From positions 2,956,892 to 3,020,891 of the forward strand of contig LR746265.1 in the NCBI GenBank assembly GCA_902729315.2: a stretch of 64,000 nt of DNA. Direction: 5' to 3'. Source of the DNA: Spirodela intermedia (lineage: Eukaryota > Streptophyta > Magnoliopsida > Alismatales > Araceae). Made by a program: the position numbers and the translations under genes. Below are positions 13,023 through 24,200 of the stretch, one piece after another (within the stretch, counting starts at the first letter, position 1; the number at the start of each line of letters is the position of its first letter). A model generated the notes under the pieces. It saw nothing but the letters and a program-made list of their open reading frames with translations. It had not been told where the DNA came from and did no database searches.

Positions 13023-14940
13023 ATGACCGTGAACTCCGCCACCATGAGCTCCGGCAACAACACCATAAGCGCCGCCATCGAGGCCGTGGGGGGATGGGGC
13101 CTCCGGCGGCTCCTCACGGAGATACACACCGTGGAGCTTCTCCTCGCGGCGGCCATCTTCGTGGCCTTCCACTCCCTGAGGCAGCAGAAAACGCAGGGCC
13201 TGGCCGTGTGGCCGGTGGTGGGCATGCTGCCGTCTCTGGTCCTGGCCCTGCGCCAGGACATGTACGAGTGGGTCACCGAGGTCCTCAACCTGCAGAACGG
13301 GACCTTCGTCTTCAAAGGCCCCTGGTTCACAAACCTCCACTGCGTGGTGACGGCAGATCCCCGGAACCTGGAGTTCATGCTCAAGACCAAGTTCAGCAGC
13401 TTCCCCAAGGGGGAGTACTTCCGGAACACCGTCCGCGACCTGCTGGGTGACGGCATCTTCAACGCCGACGACGAGACGTGGCGCCGGCAGAGGAAGGCGG
13501 CCAGCCTTGAGTTCCACTCCGCGGAGTTCCGCAACTTGACCGCGCAGTCCCTCGTCGAGCTGGTCCACTCACGGCTCCTGCCGGTGCTGGAGTCGTCTCG
13601 CCGAGCAGGCGAGACGGTGGACCTGCAGGACGTGCTGCTGAGGTTGACTTTCGATAACGTAAGCATTCTCGCCTTCGGGGCCGACCCGGGCTGTCTGAGC
13701 CCCGGGCTACCGGAGATTCCCTTCGCCCGTGCCTTCGAGGAGGCGACGGCGGCCACCATCGTGAGGTTCGTCACTCCGACCGGCATCTGGAAGGCCCTGC
13801 GCTATCTCCAGCTGGGGACCGAGCGGACGCTCAGGAAGAACATCTTGGGGGTCGACGAGTTCGCCTACAAGGTTATCAGCACGAGGAAGAAGGAGCTCGC
13901 CCTGGAGTCCGATGAGAAGAAGGCCCCAAGGGCAGACTTGCTGACAATCTTCATGAGGCTCAGGGACGACGACGGTGAGCCCTTCTCCGACAAGTTCCTG
14001 AGGGACATTTGCGTCAACTTCATCCTCGCCGGAAGGGACACCTCCTCGGTGGCGCTGGCCTGGTTCTTCTGGCTGCTGGGCCGCAACCCGGGTGTGGAGG
14101 AGAAGATCCTCGCCGAGATTCGCGGGATCATCAACGACAGGGAGCCTTCCTCCAGCACGGCGGAGAAGGACGGTTCCCCTCTGGTTTTCCGGCCGGAGGA
14201 GGTGAAGAAGATGGAGTACCTGCAGGCGGCGCTGTCGGAGTCCTTGCGGCTGTACCCCTCGGTGCCGGTGGATCACAAGGAGGTAGTAGACGTACATCTT
14301 TTTCTACTCCCTCCCCACGTAGCCCGTATAATCTTCACCGTATACTCTCCCAACCGTCTCTTTCTTTGCACGAGTCCTGCGCGGTAAGTACAGATATTCT
14401 AACTGCATATTAGGGTAACGTCCAAGGTTCCTCCTTTTTCTGTTAGAATCTCTCTGATCAGAGCAGATGGGTCTCCATCTTGTGAAAACCCTCCCGTTTC
14501 TCTCTCTTCTCTCTCTCTCTCTCTTAACATCGGAGGGAATCGCTGTTGCTCGTACACAGCTGGTGGAGGACGAGGTGTTCCCAGACGGGACGGTGCTGAA
14601 GAAGGGGACCAAGGTGGTGTACGCCATCTACACCATGGGAAGGATGGAGAGCATATGGGGCAAGGACTGCAGAGAGTTCAAGCCGGAGAGGTGGATCAGG
14701 GACGGGCGATTCGCAAGCGAGTCGGCCTACAAGTTCACCGCGTTCAACGGGGGGCCAAGGCTCTGCCTGGGGAAGGACTTTGCTTACTACCAGATGAGGT
14801 TCGTCGCCGCCTCCATCCTCCTCCGCTACCGCGTCCACGTCGTCGAGAACCACCCTGTGGAGCCGAAGCTGGCGCTGACCATGTTCATGAAGCGCGGCCT
14901 CAAGGTGAACCTCTCCCTTCGAGAGGGCCACCCCAACTAA
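13023..14940 (+). CDS. CYP86B1: Cytochrome P450 CYP86B, very-long-chain fatty acid omega-hydroxylase
   Basis: CYP86B enzymes are ER-bound P450s that hydroxylate the terminal carbon of very-long-chain acyl groups for suberin and related polyesters. Two exons, 13023-14282 and 14560-14940, join in phase 0 across a 277-bp GT-AG intron and give 546 residues. A membrane anchor lies near residues 37-50 (VELLLAAAIFVAF). The I-helix motif AGRDTS is at 336-341, the K-helix ESLR at 406-409, PERW of the meander follows at 462-465, and the heme-binding FNGGPRLCLG has Cys489 as axial ligand. LRQDMYEWVTEVL, FPKGEYF and VPVDHKE..EDEVFPDG are characteristic of CYP86B. The Met at residue 8 (13044) is an alternative start. 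Codon third positions are overwhelmingly G or C, unlike HUA2 nearby. Substrate chain length is inferred from the family. Confidence 0.93.
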
Positions 14941-15262
14941 GTCAACGGCTCATGAAGAATGCCCACGAGGACATCGGATCCCCTTTACCGTAGATTATAT
15001 ATCATAGCGAAGGACTTGTTCGATTTGTGTAATTATTATTTCCTTGTTTTCTCCTGTATCTCTGCTCCTCGACGAGGAACCCCTTCTTCTACTTGGAGTA
15101 GGAGGAGAATAGTGTGGTGTACGCGTTTGGTAATTTCCTATATGCCGGGTCTCCGCAGCTGTCCAGGCAGAACGCTTCCATTATATCAATGGTTTCACCA
15201 TTCGTGGTTCATAAGTCTCTCAGGAAGGGGGAGGAACTTACGCCGGAGAGGGAAGGCGTGGT
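14941..15262. other. Convergent 3' flanks of CYP86B and the HD-domain gene
   Basis: 322 bp separate two facing stop codons. It should hold both 3' untranslated regions; no separate gene is seen. Confidence 0.6.
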
Positions 15263-18039
15263 TTACGCTCTTCCATCCCATTCTTCGTAGAACACCTTCA
15301 GGAAGTCCAGCATGAACTTGTGCCGTCCCTCGGCCCTCCGTTGCCCTGCCTGAACTCAACGGCCAAGCAAGATCCCGTTTTTAGGTACCGGTCGGTCGAT
15401 GGGAAACCAGAACAGCAGCCGCAAGGATAGGATTCTCAAGACAAATGCAACACAGAAAACGGGTTCTTGTTTGCTTCACAGCATGGCGATTAACGAACGA
15501 GCATGAACGGGTATGGAATTCTCATATAAATCCAAAGGCTGATATTTTTAATGTAAACCCATGAAAATTATCTCGTGAAAATTACCATTATGGAAACCCA
15601 TTTATGTTACCTTGGTCTTCATCAGATCCTTCAGCTTGAGTAGTTTCTCATGGAAGTGGTTGATGGAAGGCTGCCTCTCATCCTTGTTCATGTAGGTTTC
15701 CTTTGATAAAGCAGTTCGAGGTGGTATTGAAGGATCGTGCAGTGGACGATTCTTGCTCCCCCCAAAGGTAAAGCAACGAGCAATTCCTGAAAAAGTGAGG
15801 GAATCGAAAATTGCGTACTTCTGTTAACAGCGCACGACAAATAATGAGAAATCAAACTATGGGAATAATTGTTGAGGAACTTAGTAGTCAAAATCAGCGT
15901 TTACTCGTCAAAACTTTGACTAATGGACGAAGTATAATACAAATTGCAAAGGTTCTAATAATGTTGATAAAATCTCTGCTTGCAGACATGCATAGACTTC
16001 TTAAACGAGGAAGATTTCAGGATATATTATTACAGAAGGTATGTGTGAAATCAAAGTAAATTCAGCAACCTAAAAATCATAAGCTGATTAAAGAAGCTAT
16101 GTTAGCTAGGCACTGAACAGTCAAAAAATGTTCATATGTAGGACCTGGCAACTTACCAATGGCACCAATTGCATCAAGACGATCTGCATCTTGCACAACA
16201 CCAAATTCTAAGGAAGAATCAAAACACGAGGCATGCGTTACTTCATTCTTGAACCCTGAAAGCAAGTTTACAAAATCTATCACGTCCATAGAATATTAAC
16301 ACGAACAATATTTTCCCCACAAAATATGTGAACTAGTTCATCGCCCAAGCAAACTAGGTGAGAAAAATTGTATGCATTACAATGATTTCAGTTGAATACA
16401 CCGGAACATAAGTAAATATGCTAAAAAGATACAGGAAGGACAGCACCATCCTTGTCCATTGCGCAAAAGATTGTAATCGTGAAGAAAATATCATTCCTAG
16501 TCAAATATGCAATTGATCATCGTTGTTGGTTCTTATTAGGTTGTAAGAAAATACCCTCAAGGAAACCTGAAAACAAATGGTAAAGAGGGATATGCCAAAT
16601 AACAGACTATAAAATAACAAGAATATAGACAAAAGAACTGAAGCTGAGCACGCAAAACAAAGGGAAAATAAGATAAAACTTTGATTACTGGGAGACAGAG
16701 GCAACAATCGGGATTGAAAAGATGAATTAATGCAGTGGGGGGAATCTTAGCATACCAACAGTACCATGGGACAATGAATCTCTGCACAAAGCAGAAATCT
16801 GATGAATGTAGATGAAGATAACACAAGAAACCAGCATACTGTGAATGGCAATGATGATAGACAAAAATGCACGTCAGGTGATGTTACAGGCTGGGAATCC
16901 ATAGCACTTCGTAGCTCCAGACGACATGCATGGAGAATACGAGGGCAATAATCAGATAAAAGTTTCTCCAGCTGAGTAGGCAGAGGATAGGCAAGTATTC
17001 TCAAACCATTAGAATCTAAATAGATGCCTACCCATTGCCTTTATGATCCTCAATATCTTCTCTGTTTTGCAGTCTTCTAATCCCTCATCGTTAAGAAACT
17101 TCTCAACCATTGCTGTATCATCTGTCTGATCCCTAAAAGTAAAGTTGAAATATAGGAGTATGCATCAGTACATTACGTCTGATGAATAGCACGGAGAAGC
17201 TCACTAAATCCACGTTGCCTTGAAGCGGAATTAATGACCGAGGAAAATAAAGGGTAGGATACAGATGAGAAAAAAATGAGCAAGGATCGGTCTACCCACT
17301 TGGTGTACTTGTAATCCCCTGAAACCAATGTCACCCGCGTTTCACCGCCAATTCAAGTAGGAAAAAGAGAACCACATACTTTTCATATAGAGAGGGCAGA
17401 GACATACCAATGTCGTGGAGTAGCGCGGCAAGCTCCACCTAACCGTGGACAACGCAGAAAAATGGAGTCAATACCGTAGAATTATTCTTGCGCTATAGAA
17501 CTTTGGGCAATACAGTCTCCTACTATGAGAACACAGACAATTCGATGAGAACTGCCGAGACCATAGGAACCTCCAGCTCCCCACAGGAAGCTGGCACTAT
17601 CAGAAATCGTGGTAGACTTTCATCAAAATTCATCCGGGAAGTGAGGCCATAAGCCCCGCAGCGTTTGACAAATTCGAACTATGGAAAAGATACACGAAGG
17701 CCCTTTGCAAAGGTGTAGGAAACGGCGGTTGGAGAGGAGAAGAAAACAAACGGAGCGAAACCTCGAGACTGTATTAGGGCATTAGGAGCTTTCGAATGTA
17801 GGTTTGCATCTCCTTGTATAATCTAAATGGCTTCTACATTGAATTTCTAGTCTTACCACTTCTATGCTGTCCTGGGAGTAGCCGGGAGAAGAAGGGTCAC
17901 CCAGCCCTTCCTCTCTCGCTAACGACAGGGCGAGATCCCGAACCCTGTACGCATGCGCTGCATCGTGGGAAGCATCTCGCCCTTTCGTGGTGTGCTCCAA
18001 CAGCCTCTCAGCATTCCTCACGATCTCCTCCCGCTCCAT
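15263..18039 (-). CDS. HD-domain metal-dependent phosphohydrolase
   Basis: The HD superfamily comprises metal-dependent phosphohydrolases; this small eukaryotic/bacterial subgroup has no well-defined substrate. Seven exons on the minus strand are read: 18039-17857, 17438-17408, 17318-17300, 17132-17032, 16255-16157, 15786-15611 and 15349-15263. The sum is 696 nt, or 231 residues, with all phases matching and GT-AG junctions. Metal-ligand motifs in order are SHDAAHAYRVRD (His29), ALLHDIG (His69-Asp70) and VVQDADRLDAIG (near Asp134). Further family blocks are ARCFTFGG, HDPSIPPRTA, INHFHEKLLKLKDLMKT and the C-terminal FYEEWDGRA. Exon 2 is 31 nt and exon 3 only 19 nt (encoding DYKYT with split flanking codons), so gene finders may drop them. 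The ATG is 514 bp from the DJC76-like start on the opposite strand. Confidence 0.88.
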
Positions 18040-18553
18040 TCCTTCCCCTCCCTTCTCTCACTGCGTCGAGACTCTCTCTCCTACCCGCCCGCTTTCCACC
18101 CTCCGGGGCCAGGAAACGTCCTACAGTGTCCCCACAATTAGTATGACAGAATTTTCTTTTACAAAGGCTTACTCTTTTTTATTATTTTAAAAAAGTTATT
18201 AAGTCAACCTTATTTTCATAATTTTATTTAATTTTTATCCTTCATAAATCAGATGAGTTGCCAAAAAAATAACCCTTATTTTTAAGAGAGATCTGCCGTA
18301 TTCCCTGTAAGAAGAGGTCCAAGGACTTGACTTTTATGGCTTCCCATGAACGAGGGAAACGTCGTCGTCGCCAGAGGAAGATATTTTCTCGCACATCGAC
18401 ACTTTTTCCGTGGCAGCTGAAGAATTGAACCATCGATAGAAGGTGTTGGACGTCTCTTGAGCTCCGCCGATCTTCCCTCATCTCCTCATCGGCCCGGGAT
18501 TCCTCCTCGTTGCCTCGCTTACAGCAGGCTCCTGAACGCAGGCAGGCAACGAG
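18040..18553. promoter_or_regulatory. Divergent promoter region, HD-domain gene and DJC76-like gene
   Basis: 514 bp lie between two outward-facing start codons. The half near the HD gene is pyrimidine-rich on the plus strand. The middle (about 18140-18290) is AT-rich and the DJC76 side is GC-rich. No clear TATA box was assigned. Confidence 0.45.
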
Positions 18554-20284
18554 ATGCCTGCTCTGGGGTTCTCCGCCAACAGCGTCCCTCGACTGGCCCC
18601 CTCAACCGCCTACGCGAAGCTATGGAGGTCGGGAACAGAGCAGAGGCCTCGCTTCTTCCCCAACGAGAGGAGGCTATCATCTTCCGCTTCCTTCGAGTGC
18701 AGAGCGGCCTTCTCCACTTCTTCGTCCTCCGTCGGGGATTACGACCTCTATGATCTTCTCGGCCTGGATAGCTCCTCCGACCAGTCCCAAATCAAGAGCG
18801 CCTACCGCGCGCTGCAGAAGCAATGCCATCCTGACATCGCGGGGCCGCCCGGGCACGACATGGCCATCATCCTCAACGAAGCATACGCCGTGCTCTCCGA
18901 TCCCCACTCCCGTTTCGCCTACGACAAGGTAAACTGCGGAACCGGAGGGCCCGGTGGTTCTTTCTACTGCGCATGGTCATGTCTCCGATTCAAGTGGGGG
19001 CTCCTCGACTGTTGCAGGAGCGAGAGAGGAAGGTCGACTTCCGTGGCTTCACTGGGAAGCCTCTGTACTCGACATGGTTCGGGCCAGAGAGCGAGCAGAG
19101 AGCGGTCTTCGTGGACGAGGTGAGATGCGTGGGCTGCCTGAAGTGCGCCCTCTGCGCCCGCAACACCTTCGCAATTGAAACGGTCTACGGCCGCGCGCGC
19201 GTGGTCGGGCAGTGGGCCGACCCCGAGAGCAAGATTCTGGAAGCCATAGACATTTGCCCCGTCGATTGCATCTCGTGAGCGCCTTCTCCGAGCCTTTCAT
19301 CGACGGTGTCGGCCGCTGAGAGCGATTCTAATCGTAAGCGCTGGTTCCCTGAGCTTCCAGGATCGTGGCGAGGTCAGATCTCGCGGCGCTGGAGTACCTG
19401 ATGTCCAAGCAGCCGCGCGGGGCAGCCAGGATGACCGGCGGAGACAACATCTTTTCAGATGTCAAGAAATTCCAGAGGAGATACAGCGAAATGAAGGACC
19501 GAGCCTCAACGGAGGATTTCAAGGTGAGACAGACGTACTGTTCTTGGAGCTCTTACCCCGGTGTTCGACGAAGGTTTCTTCACGTGGAAGCAGGAAAACC
19601 AAGTTCGGGATTCGTGACTTGTGGCGATGACTTGACTGCCTTCGGTGTAACGTGCAGGAGTCGGTTCTGCAGAGAGAGGCAAGAGCTGCCGCCATGCGGG
19701 GGATCAGGTCCGTCTCGTACTGGTGGTACCGGCGGTCCAGCTCGTCCGCCGGGTCGCCGGAAGCTCGCCGGAAACTGGTGGCGTTCACCGGAACGCGTGT
19801 AGGAGCGTCTAATAATAAGAGACTGCAAGAGGCTGCCGCAAAGCGGCGGGCTGGTGGAACCACGCAACCTGCCGGGCGAACGTTGCCGGCGCACAGAACC
19901 GGCGAGGAGTACTGGACGCCGGTTATCCATTCGTCGCCGTTGCAGAATTCAGCCACCGACGCATCGACCCCGCGCCGCCCAGCTACTCGCCAGGTGAAGT
20001 CGGATAGGAGGCGGACGACCGGCGGGCAACCCACGGGAGGGTTGCGCTTGAATCCCGTGATGATGAGGATTCCTTTGCTCGTCGCCGGGATCGCTGCCGC
20101 CACAGTAGGAGTCGAAGGTGGAGAAAGGACAAGCGCCGGCATACAGCAACACTTCGCCGGCGCAGCGGCGCTGGAAATCGTCAACAGCTCCTGGCTGCAA
20201 ATCCTTCTGGCGGGGATCACTTGGTATCTACTCGCGGCGGCCGCGGTGGGATTGATCGCAGTCGTACAAAGCAAGGAGGATTAG
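18554..20284 (+). CDS. DJC76: Chloroplast J-domain and ferredoxin protein (DJC76-like)
   Basis: DJC76/77/82-type proteins combine an Hsp70 co-chaperone J-domain with a bacterial-type 4Fe-4S ferredoxin domain and act in chloroplasts. Four exons, 18554-18928, 19018-19274, 19361-19523 and 19658-20284, give 473 residues in frame. The N-terminus (1-60) is Ser/Arg/Ala-rich like a transit peptide. The J-domain spans about 62-125 with HPD at 92-94. The ferredoxin region has Cys162, 165, 168 and 171 (CVGCLKCALC) and a second CPVDC at 205-209. A conserved DLAALEYLMSKQPRG block follows. The C-terminal half is low-complexity, Arg/Ala/Gly-rich, and ends with hydrophobic segments (about 385-400 and 445-467) suggesting membrane attachment. 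Two cluster ligands near CPVDC are implied by family rather than proven. Composition is GC-rich. Confidence 0.88.
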
Positions 20285-20758
20285 ACGACGATCTACCACA
20301 AATCCGCGCCGAATATCTTGCGACTCTAATACAGAAGGAAGGAATGCAAGTAGAGGCGAGGGTTGAGGGAGATGGAAGAAAAATCTACGCTACGCGAGAA
20401 CAGAGATTTCCTATTTCAAAGTAGTATCTTTCTTCATTCGTTCGTCCTTCGATTCTTCTGCTCTCTCTCTCTCCCCCTCTGGTCTACCCCTCCGGCTGCA
20501 GCGGCCGTGAATTCTTTCAATATTATTTTTAGAGATCGGATATCTAAGAATTAACGAAGTTTGGGACATCTGCCTCGGCCGTGGACCCCGAAAGCCGAAA
20601 CAAATAATTCTGTTTTAAAAAATAAAATTAATGTTCGCTTCGTAAAAGAGAAGATATCTGGTCAACCCCTCCAGAAGAGGCGAGGACGCTGGAATTTAGC
20701 TTTTACTTTGTTAGGCCCGTACAACGGGCCAAGTCTGCTGGTCCGGCCCATTTCGAAG

Positions 20759-20810
<52 letters not shown>

Positions 20811-21291
20811 GACGACAGGGCCAGGCGGGGGATGGAGAAATCGAGCGGGATGTACCGTTCCACATACAACGACAGGGCAATATTTACGGCGGAGGGACCT
20901 GGACCCTGGTAAATGACTAAAATACTCGTCCCTGCTGATCTCTCCGTCCTCCCTCTCCCTGTTCGACGCACACGAGTTCTCTCTGCAGCAGCGTCTCCCA
21001 TTCCCAGGACAAATTGTTTCCCGAAAACGCTTCGTCTTCGCAACCTGTTTCCCGACGCTCACCACCGCCGCAGGAATGGTGGGGTTATCTCCGGCGTTGC
21101 GATTCCCCGACAGCAGGTTCCTCCGGAGGAGTGGCGGCGCTGGGTTTGCCTGACGTCGGCGTTCGGTAGGATGCGAAGCTTAAAGATTTATTGCGTAGGA
21201 GGGTGTTAGAGGGAGGGAGAAATTGACCCGTCCTCTACTTCGGTCGTGCCTGCAGGGCCGCTGAACTAGGGTTTACGGCGGTGTCGTTGTC
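20285..21291. promoter_or_regulatory. DJC76-like 3' flank and HUA2 promoter/leader
   Basis: About 1 kb between two same-strand genes. It contains a long (GA)n tract (20761-20806) and, close to the HUA2 ATG, a CTAGGGTTT element (about 21266-21274) resembling the telo-box seen in promoters of growth-related plant genes. No TATA box is evident. Open frames across the GA tract are artefacts of the repeat. Confidence 0.5.
20761..20806. repeat. (GA)n microsatellite upstream of HUA2
   Basis: An uninterrupted run of 23 GA dinucleotides about 490 bp before the HUA2 start codon. Such tracts can bind plant GAGA-binding (BPC) proteins, so a regulatory role is possible but only inferred. Confidence 0.95.
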
Positions 21292-24200
21292 ATGCCACCA
21301 GGGCGGAAGAAGGCAGGTACACAGGGGGAGACGAAGGGTCATTTGAGCGTGGGAGATTTGGTGCTGGCCAAGGTGAAGGGTTTCCCTGCTTGGCCCGCCA
21401 AGGTATGCGGTTTTTTGTTGCTTCCTCTTCATTGTCGTGTCGGACTAGTAGAACTTCTCATTCGGCAGCACTGTCCTTCAATTTTATTTTATGGACATTC
21501 CTAGTGTTTAGGTCTTCATTAAGCTGGGATGAAGGTGTGTGCGTGGGGGGGGGGGGGGGTGTTTATGCAGGGAACCTCAATTTCTATATGTATATGGTCG
21601 ATGCCTCCTTGGTTCTTTCTCTTACTCTGCGTTGAAGAACCACGCTTCTTCGTTCATTTGTTTCGATCTCTATAGCTGAGGAATATATTTCTTTTTGTAT
21701 TCTGTCTTTTCCCCTTATTTATTGACATTTCATTTGGTCATTTTTTGCTTTACTTTTCGGTGACCTGTTGTCAGATAAGCAGACCTGAAGATTGGGATCG
21801 ATCACCCGACCCTAAGAAGTGTTTTGTTCAATTCTTTGGGACATCTGAAATGTGAGTAATTTTTATTTATGTTTTGCCACATTTTTTCTGAAAAAATAAA
21901 GAAATCTGTTTTGATGAAGATAACAACTCTATCTTGTCGTTCAGCGGTACCTTGAAATATGTGTACATAATAATGTCTATAAATATCAGGGGGCCATAAT
22001 GAATTTGATACCTTTTGATTTTTTCCAGGTCAAGTTATTTTGTTTAGTGGTCTGATCATAACAATTACGATGAGTTTTAATGGTATTGTCAGAGAAGGGT
22101 GTTGGTGCCCAATGTTTGCAAGAACCGTCAAGATGAAACGTTTGGATTTCTGATAGATCTTTACCTGTAAGAGAGAAGAATGTAGGTCAGGGCTAGATCC
22201 ATGGTAGTAAAAAATGGGGAGACGTAGCAAGCCTGCAAGGTGATTATTGGTGATGACATCAAGAAAAATCGACTCATCATATTTGGGTAGTTCCATCTCC
22301 TTTGGATGTAAATTTTTTAGGGTGGAAAATTTAAATAGTGTTATTGGGTAGCTTGCATTCTAGGTTTACATTAACACCTCATACAGTTTATTGGAGACAA
22401 GAATTGCTTGTTCTGTAGATGTTTCTTCTCACTTTAGGCATGGCTAAGGATCTTCAGTATGACACGGATTAGATGCCTCATCCTCACAGGTATGAAATAA
22501 ATATAGAGATGTTGGAAGCAGTATAGAATATCAGAAGGGATTATGTAGTTTGGCGTTTCATATTGCATATAACCCTTTGAGCTATTTGGAAGGAAGAGAA
22601 CTGTTGAATTTTTTGGCGTGAGAGTTACTTGGTGTAGGGGGGTTTGACTCTCAATATTTTCTACTGTGCAAGAGTGGGGAATGTTGATAGGTGATTTGGG
22701 AGGGAATGTGTCTACTTTTTGGAGATCCCCGTCTTTTAAGAATTGCATCATCGTGTGCACTTTCTGGTCTGATGCGTTGTGTGTATTCTCTTCTGATTAC
22801 TGAATGTTTTCATGTTGGTATATATCCTTGTTTCTTTTTTTCTTGATGAATGACTTCGTGGTACTATCCACATCAAAAGGAAGATGCTTTAATAAAACTT
22901 TTTGATGAGGCTAAGACGTTTATTAACTAATCGGATAGTTTGATCCTGTGGAAGGTCTATTAGTAAATGGTGAGCACTTTTATTGGAAGTTACTCAAAAT
23001 TCCTTTTTTTATTAGGAACATAATCTCTAGTCGGAGTATGACAATAAGCTTGTCATAAATACGTTTTTATTTAGTCGAATCCTGCTCCATGCCAGTTGTT
23101 GATCTGATAGACTAGAACTAGATGACTCATGTCACATCCTGAATCATGTTCGCCAATCCTGTTCACGTTGGTGCTTGACCCTAACATTTCGTGGAGAGTT
23201 CTCGATCTTGTTTTATGATGGGGGTCGACTAATGTTCATAGTACTTTTGTCCTACAACTGTCGCTATTATGTATGATTAGTGAAGGGCAATAGTCCAAAG
23301 ACACTTTCATGTGTATTCATCTTCTTCTTGGCATCATGGTTATACACTCTACACGTGGCTTGACTTTCAAGAAGTTCGCCCACTTTAGAAATGCCCATGT
23401 AACTAACTGTCAGTGTGAGAGCTTTCCCTCTCCATTTCAGAGGGAAGAAGATGCTGATCCTTGGCAGCGTCCGTGACACCCTCTTCCCAACGACCGGATT
23501 TAAAAAAGCTTCAGTGCTAACTTGGTGGATAGCTCTTCAGCATTCACATGATTAACGTCGCATCTGTCCTGTTCCTGCATATTGTTGAAGTTTAATTCAT
23601 TATGTAGCCTCCCTGTGAAACTCTAGAGCACCTTTCATGATTTTCTGGAAACTTCTAGCTTTCCTCTTGGTTGGAATCACCTGCATGGTCAAATTTACAT
23701 TCTAAATAAGCCCTTATGTGCTTCCGTCATCCAACATTAGTACTAGCTCTTCCACGGAGGTCGTGCTCTGTCCTCCATCGAATGATAGTCTAGGTTCATG
23801 TCAAAGATGAGTTCTATCGGCTTTTGTGTGGGCATCTGACTTAGCGATACTTCAAAATCTTGTTACTACTCTGACCGTCTAATCCCTCCTTAATGGGTGG
23901 GACTAGTGAATAGACAGTACTCCTAATGCTGATGTTTATCTGTTGGTTGATTTTCAGTAAAGTTATGAATATTCACTTTCAGAGAAAAGAGAGTAAATTT
24001 TCGCCATTGATAGCATACCATGCAGCTGACAGATTTCTTATAAAAAAAATATTGAAGGAAGGCTCCATCCCTTTCCATTAGAGGGTTCCAGATGGCTTAC
24101 TTCCCGCACTCCTACTTTTGTAAGAGTGTAATATGCTTTGGAAATATATTCTGGTGAGAGGTCGCTCTCTGCATGCCGTTCTGTAATTCCATTTTAATCT

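Noticed and set aside
12990-14297. Long antisense frames over CYP86B
   Set aside because: Explained by strong G/C third-position bias in the sense gene.
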